Positions 56,101 through 64,000 of a DNA stretch of 64,000 bases are shown here, in pieces. The stretch spans positions 1-64,000 of the forward strand of contig JADIIX010000082.1 in NCBI GenBank assembly GCA_027604505.1, given 5' to 3'. How positions within the stretch are numbered: the stretch's first letter is position 1; the number at the start of each line of letters is the position of its first letter. The notes below the pieces were generated by a model, which saw only the letters and a program-made list of their open reading frames with translations, made no database searches and was not told where the DNA came from. A program made the position numbers and the translations under genes. The stretch comes from Gonapodya sp. JEL0774. Its lineage: Eukaryota; Monoblepharomycota; Monoblepharidomycetes; Monoblepharidales; Gonapodyaceae.

Positions 56101-58138
56101 GGGGGTGGTTCGGGAAGAAGAAGGGTAGTAAGGAAGGGGGGAAGACAAAGAGTCCCGTAGCGGTTTCAGCTGATGCCGTTCCCACTCAAGAAGCCCCGCA
56201 ATCGGCACCACCTGTACCGGAAGCGCCTGCCCCAAAACTGACGGGTGGATACCGACTCGGTCAGACACCTTCGGATCCGCAAGGAGTCGATCGGGCTTTC
56301 GCAGCACGTATGCGTGGTGAGAGGAGGGTTCAAAGGGATCAAAGGAGGGAGCTGGATGAACAGCTGGTGAACAGTGGCGGCGTGACACAGGCTGCCAAAA
56401 GTGAACGTCGGGGGTGGTGGTGGAGCAGAGGGAAGACTCAGGTTGATGGCGACGATAGTGAGCGGAATGGAGCAAGATGGAAAGGGAAAGGGAAGGCCGA
56501 TACTGATGAAGAAAGTCAAGAGGACGAAAGTTCTGACGAAGTGGAAGACGAAGAGGATGATGATCAACTTGATTTCACACCCACCACGTCACATGATGAG
56601 GATTGGGTATGGGGTGATGCCAACATGGCCGACCAGGCGGCTGTACTGTCAGGCCGGTCCATCTCCTCCTCGTCGAGTGCCCCACCCCCCTTACTTGCCG
56701 TCAAATCAGTTACGTTGGAACCCACGTTATCAACTGCTCCACCACCTGCCGCCGTCATCACTGCGCCAGTTAAAATTGCTCCCTCATCAGGTTCCGCTGT
56801 TCGGAACACATCAATGGAGAACGTGGTTATTCCGATGCTGCCCCCGCCTCCAAAACCATCGTCATCCATTCAAACCCCAGTTCCCAAAGAGAGAATCACA
56901 GCAAGTCCTGCTAAAGACGGGATTCCTGCTCTCTCTTGGTCGCGACCATCGGAGCCCAAACCAGCAATTGCCATCAAAACAGCGTCTTCTTCCGACGAAG
57001 ACAAGAACAGGGCCGAATTGCGCAAATCTGCTGCTGCTGCTGCGGCGGCCCGAATCTCCAAACAACAACCGGTAGTGGGTCCCGAGAACCCTAAACCTCA
57101 TGCTCCAGGTGCTGAGAATGCTGTGAAGTTGAATCCAGCGGTCTCGATGGCCCCGCAAACGTCCACATTTGCCACCTTTCCACCACCCTCTGGTTTGTCA
57201 CCAGATGCACAACTTCCTTTGACCTCAAGCGCACCTGCAGTGCCGCGAGTGCCCGCACTCCCCGCGACTTCAACATCGATTCCCTACGCTCCACCCGCCA
57301 ATGTATCCACACCAACATCGGTGTGGCAACCTCCTGCATCAGCCCTCATTCCCACAGCGCTTCCTAATGCGGCTCGCCCACCAGCACATCCACAAACAGA
57401 CGCTCGCCCCGCTCCAACAACTTCTTCCACCTCGAGCGGCTCCAGCCTCCTGATCGACGTTGAAGGCGACGGATCGAACTCAACTTCCTCTCCCGAGTCG
57501 AAATCCACCGTGATCGCATTCCCCCCTCGGTTCTTCCGTCTCCGCGTTCCTGCGGACGCACCGCCGCCGCCCATCGCCCGCCGCTTCGCCCGCCTGCGAG
57601 CGAACGCGATGCAGACCGAACCGTACCCCCGGGATCCGCCCCCACCAGGCCCGGACTCGGCACATTGGCACCCGTGTTTGCTTTCGGGGGTGTGGGTGTC
57701 CACGTACCGTAGGAGAGAGCCGGCGTTCTTGTACGTTCGGGCGGTGGAATCTGGAAGGGAGATTTGGGCGTTCAAACTCACGGGCAACCTGAATGTGCCT
57801 CGGGGGAAACTTAGTTGGAGAGCATTTGTGGACGATGACGGTGCGCCATCTTTGAGTCAGGATGGGGAGGGCGATGAAGAGGACGCAGAAACGCCATGGG
57901 GATTGACAAGGGGCGCTCCGATAAACCGTGTCGTGGGCACTCCGGGAAGCAGTCTTGGAGTGGCGTGGATCAATGTGCCGGGGGTTGTGAGGAGGTACAT
58001 GGTGAGTACGAGAGTTGAGGGACTGAGGTATACCTTCGCGTTTTGGGTCTCAGAACGTGTGCTACATATCTCAACTCTAGTGCAAGAAGCAGTTCGCTCA
58101 TCCGGGGTACAAAGAGGCTCACTTCTCAGACGGTGAAC
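53118..58138 (+). CDS. Large F-box protein with FBXO31-like C-terminal domain (3' end unresolved)
   Basis: Exons 53118-55356, 55429-58001 and probably 58081-58138, over 1600 residues. After about 250 Ser/Thr/Pro-rich residues comes the F-box (PQLPPDILLLILSHLPPLAS, then RILYATIATDDVFWRGVCRK). Other blocks, NPSYFLLLLLRILLPHP and NRNYCASTRHFAIRCPQGC, recur in fungal F-box proteins. A strongly acidic run (about residues 785-800) and long disordered segments follow. Near the C-terminus LLSGVWVSTYRRREPAFLYV, IWAFKLTGNLNVPRGKLSW and AHPGYKEAHFSDGE match the FBXO31-type substrate-binding barrel that closes such proteins. It likely acts as an SCF substrate receptor. The stop codon is not certain: one splice choice runs to 58763, read-through of exon 3 gives an earlier stop, and neither tail is recognisable. 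Confidence 0.85.
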
Positions 58139-58887
58139 GTGAGTTACAATTTTATGAACCTCAATTTCAGGTTACCGTCGCCACAATCATTCTGAAACCT
58201 TTTCCGTGGACCATTTTCTTTCTTTTATTCATTCCCACAGTTCTCGTGATATCAAACAACGAGCTTTGCGTCTATTCGTACAAACACCACCATATCACTC
58301 GGTATATGCGAATGCCGGAGACGTGAATATCTATATCGATTCGGAGGAAGTGCATCCGAACCAACTGAGAACACTACACATTCGGATATTGTTATGTACT
58401 GGGACAGTACCAGAACAAGTTGTAGAATGCAATTGTTTGCCCAGACAGGGCCGCATATGTCTTTTTCCCCACCGACGGTCATCACCACAATTGCCGATCT
58501 TCAACGACCAATATTTATCTTTCCGTTGTTGCATTTGTTGCGGATCGACACGAGTTCTCCACATACAAATGAAAGATATTACGTGTATATCTATTATATG
58601 TACCGTATATATATGTTCACAGCGCATTCCTTTTTTTTGGGGTTGGGTGCGAACCCGTAGGACCCCGTACTCCGGCGAGAGCAAAAGGATCAGGAACCGT
58701 TCAAAGGCCCAAATCTTTTTTCACCCTGGCATTTTGAAATCCAGAAATTCACTGGCAACTTGATCCAGAAACAGTAGCAGGACATTCGAAACACCGCAGA
58801 TTTCAGTCCAGTCTCTGGGATTCATCGCCACGTCGTGGATAGAACTTCCCTTTGCCGCCATACCTAGATAACTGTCTCAGGCGACTA
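58139..58887. other. 3' region of the F-box gene / upstream of receptor gene
   Basis: An open frame runs to 58763 but its composition is AT-rich and featureless, so it is more likely 3' UTR than coding. Nothing else was recognised. Confidence 0.4.
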
Positions 58888-61127
58888 ATGTCTCCGCTGA
58901 CTCGTTCCGTCTTCCTTCTCCTTGTCGCTGCTGGTGAGAATGGCTACCTTCAAACACAGTGATTGGGAGGGGGGCTCGCTCTGATTGCTGGTTGCTCAAT
59001 ATCGGGAACTCCACGTGCCCCTCCTTAAAAATTCCTACGTCACATCAGGCGCCGTGATGAGTTTTACCGTACCTTCGAGCAGTATTCCAATGCTGGAGAC
59101 AGATGTGGAAATTGCTCGCTTGGCTGGTGAGTGGTTTCACATTGTAGGAAGTCTGTTCTCGATACCAACGGTGCTGGACTGATGTTTTCGTGTCAGGGGT
59201 GACTGAGGAGAACTTCTACCGAAGGCTGGCACGACGCGATGACTGCCCCAGCGGCTCTGGCGTGAAGGCGACTACTGTTGGGACCAACCTCACTTGCACG
59301 AACCCTTCTCTTCCTACTTTGTGCGGCAGTGCATGTGGGCCGGCCAACATCGTCTGCTGCAATGATTTAGGCTCATATTGCGCAGCTGGGTAATTATGGA
59401 TGTTGTGGCTCTCTCACTGCTTGGATTGTTTTCGAACTCGACCTCTCGGTCAACGATTATAGACAAAAGTGTGTCAACAATGGTGCCTCGTGTGCCGCGA
59501 ATTGCAACACGGGATTGACAGCATGTGGAGGAGGATGCATCGATCCAACTCTTTCTCAGTGCTGCGCAGTTCGGGCCGATGGGGCCGGATTGGTCTGCCC
59601 TCTGGGGTGGGTATTCTTGCGGCACCTTGCGCGTTGTGATTGAACTCGTACTCAAAGTCCATCGCCCTAGACGAGCTTGTATTCTCTCCAATGAAACCTG
59701 TGGAGCTCCGAGAAGCGGTCGTCGCTCAACAATCGAAGAATTTAACTGGCCTCCCAAAAACCTTCGCAAGATCGTTCCCCGTGACACGACGTGTAGCAAT
59801 CTCAGCGGTGCAGGTACCGGAGCGAACGTTGGCGCCATTGCTGGTGGAGTGGCAGGTGGTGCCATTGCGTTGGGGCTCGTTGTTGGTCTCGTCTTTATTT
59901 TCGTTATTCGGGATCGCCGGAAGAAAAAGGAACAGTGAGTAACTGTGATCTTATCCTGGAACCTTGATTAAACAAATCTTGAACCTGGATACGACTGTGC
60001 CAGACCCAAGCACCCGAATCCAGCCATTGCTGCACCACTCCTCACCACTGCGAACAAGGACCTCCCCAACTCCCCGCCAACCTCGGGCACTCTCAACTCT
60101 GTCGCTGCGACTCAACCCCAGTCCACATCGCCCCAGCCATCTGCTTCACCTGCCAATGGAAGCGTCAACACCAACTCTGGCTTCTCGGCGCCTCCGATAA
60201 TCTTCCACGGACCTGTGATTGTCCAGACGACCCCAGACGGTACACAGCATGTCACACCTGCGGGAGGACCCGTCCAGCACCCTGTGGGTACGGATGCCAT
60301 GGGCTCGCCTGTATACATGGCCGTCCCTGGTTCGATGATGACGGTGGGACAAGCCGGAATGATATCTCAGCAGAACTTGAACGGGGGTTACCCTCTCGAG
60401 TACAAAGACGCGCTCAACTCTTTCTACGCGGGACCGTCCTCGGTGCCGTTGTCCCCGATCACGACAGACAGTGGCACCATGTACACCACGAGCTCTGCCT
60501 CTCTCATGGCTGGTGCGTATGGTGTGCCACCACAATCCGGCTCAGTGTCTTCGGGCTCTGTAGGTAGTGGGGAAATGGAGGTTAATAAGAGGATGGTGGC
60601 TGCGAATGGTTACAGTGAGTGCTTGTTCTGTTCCCTGGTTTCCTGAGTAACGATTGACAAGAGTGCTCATGCTGCTTCACTTTTCTTTTCGTTTTGTTTC
60701 TCTTTCTTAGATCCCAGTCAACCCGATGAAATGGCCGTTTCTGCCGGTGATATCATCTTGGTTAAGTGGATGTTTGCTGACGGTTGGATGTCTGGTGTCA
60801 ATGAAAGCAAGGGCACTGGAGGGTAGGTTTACCTTGCACATTTGCACTGTCAACAAGTCGTTTCAACTCTGTTCCTTTCATTTTAATTTTCTATTATCAA
60901 GATTCTTCCCAGCCACGGTTCTCAGCGACCTTGCCTCGGTTCTAGGTCCAACAGACCTCTCAACGTCTATTTACTCTAATCCAGGACTCCGGACGGCATC
61001 CTTCCGGGCACCAATGTCAACAGCCTTCGGGTCTTATGACAGCTCTATGTTAGCACCAGGGGCTAACATGACCTCCTTCATGATGCCGTCGTCGGCGGGG
61101 TCCTTGCAGACCACGGAGCAGAAATGA
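58888..61127 (+). CDS. Type I membrane protein: Cys-rich ectodomain, one TM helix, cytoplasmic SH3 domain
   Basis: Eight exons: 58888-58933, 59049-59126, 59197-59389, 59463-59606, 59671-59934, 60004-60614, 60711-60822, 60902-61127, all in phase, 557 residues. A signal peptide (SVFLLLVAA) opens the protein. The ectodomain (to about 210) has some 20 cysteines in short motifs such as TLCGSACGPANIVCCND, KCVNNGASCAANC and TACGGGCIDPTLSQCC. The TM helix near 225 (GGVAGGAIALGLVVGLVFIF) is followed by a stop-transfer cluster RDRRKKKEQ. After a Pro/Ser/Thr-rich linker an SH3 domain lies near 455-500: DEMAVSAGDIILVKWMFADG, then W and FFPATVL. It should sit in the plasma membrane with the SH3 inside, so a surface sensor or adhesin coupled to SH3 partners is inferred. 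No ligand can be named. Confidence 0.85.
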
Positions 61128-61877
61128 AGCCGGAGAATGGCGTTTTCTTTTCTTTTTTGGCAGGAAGGGCAGGAAGTGGATTGGATTGGTGTGTCAAATG
61201 CTTCATGTGTTATTGCTTTGTAATTATCGCGTATGAGCTTATTGGACAAGGGTACAACTATGGCAAATATATAGGACACTACTTCTGCCATTTTTCGGGC
61301 ATCAACTTGAGATTTCACATCTTCGACCATTTTGATGCGTTTCAACCTTGTCCAATAACACTACGTTGTTTGGGAAAAACCTTTCCTTTGCCCTGATATG
61401 TTATGCACCGCTTTTACAGTCATGGCTCAAAGTTCAGGGGGTTTGGGAAGTTTGGGATCGTGGTGCTGTGCCCTGCGCGTAGATTACATATACATGAACG
61501 TCGGTTGGCGCAACTGAGATCAATGATAGAACAAATGCGGCAGGCTGGAAGACGATCTAATACGAATACATTCTCTTGTCGGAATACGATCGTCGTTTCC
61601 ATACGATCGCACACAGAAAGACGAGCAAAGCAATCTCCAATGTAGTGATTCAACTTTTGGTATTACACGTCTTCCACTTGTAGAACTTGAGCACGTGGCT
61701 ATGCAGTATCATCTAAGGCAGTAATTTCCTGTATTCCTTCCCCATGCACGACTTCCCTTCCCACCCGACTAACCATCCACACAGTCCATTAGCACCACAC
61801 AACACTTTTGACATAAAATGCCCAGATCAGGAAAATACTTCATGTCACAAATCATACAAAAAAAAACTCACCCTGAT
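61128..61877. other. Convergent 3' region
   Basis: Between the ends of the SH3 receptor gene (+) and the BTB gene (-). Open frames are short and featureless. Confidence 0.4.
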
Positions 61878-63790
61878 TTACTCGCCACCGGCTTTCCATA
61901 CCTTCCTCTCCGCGTTTCCATTGGCCTGCCCTTGCACGGTTGGAGCTGTTTTGACCCGACGTACAATAGCCACGTTAGCCTGGCCTTGAGCCTTGCCTCC
62001 AAACGCAAGGAGAACATTCTCTTCGTTGGGGCGAGCGCGATGGAGACGGACACGGGCGGTAACGACCTCCTTGGCGAAGTTGAACCTGCGAGGAGAGACA
62101 AGAAGACAGTGGCCAGTCGCAGAAAACCGGATCCGATGGTGAGTCAGAGATGTGGTCGCATCATTTTGGCCCACGATCGCCCACCTGTCCATGTCCAAGG
62201 GACAATCAAATGCCCTACTCTCCACAATCCTTTTCAACCAGTCAAATGGCAGCTCCGCAAACACGCCGACAAGCTCCCGATACGCTTCGCCCTGAGTACC
62301 CTCTTCCCACACCCCAAGCGAAGATCCAACTCTCTCCTTGGCCTCTTTAGCAGCATCCCTGCACAGATACTGAGTCACGGAATCGCGTAATTCACGGGCC
62401 CAAGGACCATATCCCCTCGCCGCGTCACTCGTCACGAATGCACAGTAGTCCGTGACACTGTCGCGGTGGATATCGGATTTGCAGAGCTCAGCGGCATGGG
62501 AGGCGAGGTCAGGGAGATGGAGGAGGCATGCAGATGCGAGGGCGGATCGGAGGAGGGCGGAGCGCCGGCGGGTGTCGGGGTGAGGAGCGGCGAGGAGTGG
62601 GAGGGAGTAGGAGCCGTAAAGGTGAGCAAGTGCAAGGTGGAGGCCTTCTTGGGTGATGTGGGGATCCACCACTTGGGCTACAATGTCGAGTGGCGCCGGT
62701 TCATACCTTTCGTCGAGGAATTGGTGAGACGGTGGTCCAGTTCAAGCGTCCGCGTCAAAGAAGAGTCTTGCAACCTCTTCAATTGACGCAAGTCCACTCA
62801 CTGGTTCTGACTCAGCACCTGGGCAATGTACGGGCTCTGGGCAACCACTATCCTGTGAAGGCGGAATGCCGTATCTTGCGACACCTGGGGACCCTGAAAG
62901 CGGAGGACAAGATCGGAAAAATGACCTGAAGGGTGATACCAGGGTTATCATCGATGGAGGGACAGGTGGCAATTGAGTATTGTTAGAGTTTAGAAAGCAT
63001 ATCAAAGCGTTGAAACTCTGGGATCTCAACGTGTTAGCTCAGCCTTCCTATGACCCTGACTCCCCACGCACTTCGTCCACTGATTGATCCCCCTCCCGAT
63101 GAATGCTAGATGTTTCTGTTCCCGATCTCTCGCCATCGCTACTCTCGCCATTTCCCTTCAACGGTGAACTTCTTTACTCACCACCCACAAAACCGACATT
63201 ATAAAGATGATGGCAAATCAACTCGTGGTGCGTCGGTTGTATTGGCGGCATCTGGTGCATACCCTGTCCACCTGGGGAGGAAGGCGAAGCAGACGGTGGC
63301 CGAATAACCATCCCACCGTGGGCGGCGAGAGGGGGTGGCATAGAAGTGTGGTCCGGATTAGGAAGGAGGGCAGGTGAAGAAGCGGCTTTGGACGTACGGC
63401 AGGTTAAATCGGGGTTAGTATCCCAAAAGAGAAACTGAAAGATTCAAAGCTATACTGGGATAGTGTCATGCTGCGAACGAAGTCACTGGATGTTCGCGTT
63501 CGATCAAACCGCTCCAGAAAACCCATTCCCCTCATCGAGACGATACTCCCAAGATAAGTTCCTTGACATTTGATGACCATCCACAAACCCATTCTCCTCA
63601 TCATGAAGTTATACAACTTCCTGCAAGTCATCCCAGCAGACTCACCGGCTTGGTCCCCAAAGCTGACTCCCCCGTTAATACCCAGTCCTGCGAACTTGTG
63701 GGCAAGGGCGCTCGGATGCTGTATGTGCTGTGCTCCGTTCTGAGTAGCGATTCCGTTTGGGTGGGCGGTTTCAGATTGGAACGACATCAT
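61878..63790 (-). CDS. BTB/POZ domain protein (fungal type)
   Basis: Four exons on the minus strand: 63646-63790, 63182-63385, 62802-62925, 61878-62706, 433 residues; all phases agree. About 100 disordered residues precede ELICHHLYNVGFVGGHFSDL, after which the BTB core continues with TAFRLHRIVVAQSPYIAQVL, VVDPHITQEGLHLALAHLYG, a back helix region (LRSALASACLLHLPDLASHA) and CAFVTSDAARGYGPWARELR. This is the architecture of a conserved fungal BTB family without BACK-Kelch repeats. BTB proteins dimerise and often bind Cul3; here the partner is unknown. The start could be ATG 63790 or 63787. Confidence 0.87.
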
Positions 63791-64000
63791 TGGTGACTTT
63801 CAGAGTGTGACAAGAAAGGGGGAATCGGGGACAGAGATATGGAAGATGAACGGAAACACCGCTAAAGGTCACGGTAGAGTCAGTCACAGGAGAAGGAGCG
63901 TTGAAAATTTGGAAATCCAAATAGATTGAAGGTTCCGCTTCCCATGACGCCCGATTTCGTCCCCCAGTCCCGCAGAGAGATTCGACGCCAAAGAGGGGAA
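63791..64000. other. Upstream of BTB gene, window end
   Basis: Probable promoter/5' UTR of the BTB gene. Nothing was recognised. Confidence 0.3.

Noticed and set aside
58206-58763. 190-codon open frame after the large F-box gene
   Set aside because: AT-rich, featureless, and the F-box family domain is complete before it; probably 3' UTR.

Overview
The window looks like nuclear DNA of an early-diverging, zoosporic (chytrid-type) fungus. The evidence is dense GT-AG introns of about 50-150 nt in almost every gene, fungal-specific families (HAL/SAT4-type kinase, RRT8/EI24-like membrane protein, F-box and BTB proteins of fungal type, TRM44), and genes that Dikarya usually lack but early fungi keep (an ABCD4-like transporter, a LanC-like protein, a glutaminyl cyclase, a Fanzor-like nuclease tail). 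Genus and species cannot be read from the sequence. All exon maps were built by hand by matching splice sites, reading phase and family motifs. They are predictions, but most join in phase.

Layout. 1-1148 (+): 3' end of a gene with a TnpB/Fanzor-type RuvC-III motif running into a Gly-Pro-Pro repeat tail. 2208-4647 (-): a 12-exon gene joining an MLKL/HeLo-like helical N-terminus to leucine-rich repeats. About 4956-5126 (-): orphan piece of an ABC transporter. 5443-6723 (-): aldo-keto reductase. 7634-9796 (+): galactokinase. 9977-12355 (+): F-box protein. 12646-14626 (+): LanC-like protein. 15519-17457 (+): orphan protein with a methyltransferase-like C-terminus. 17458-23463: about 6 kb with no convincing complete gene, containing a degenerate satellite with a period of about 170-200 nt and a G-rich tract. 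23464-27760 (+): TRM44 tRNA methyltransferase, with a tRNA-Asn(GTT) gene antisense in one of its introns. 28145-31983 (-): HAL/SAT4-like kinase. 32386-33465 (-): MDR oxidoreductase. 33680-35518 (-): ankyrin-repeat kinase. 37337-38793 (-): glutaminyl-peptide cyclotransferase. 39295-41179 (-): SCP-x type thiolase. 41713-43404 (+): F-box protein. 43754-47589 (-): ABCD4-like transporter. 48148-49733 (-): uncertain zinc-finger/disordered protein. 50300-52372 (-): RRT8-like membrane protein. 53118 to about 58138 (+): large F-box protein. 58888-61127 (+): single-pass membrane protein with Cys-rich ectodomain and cytoplasmic SH3 domain. 61878-63790 (-): BTB protein.

How the genes relate. This is eukaryotic chromosome and no operon logic applies. 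Themes are ubiquitin-ligase adaptors (three F-box proteins and one BTB protein), signalling (two kinases, the SH3 receptor and the MLKL-like LRR protein), tRNA modification beside a tRNA gene, and possible cobalamin handling (ABCD4-like). The most unusual items are the MLKL-like/LRR protein without an NTPase domain, the Fanzor-like tail, the nested tRNA, the satellite block and the SH3 receptor.
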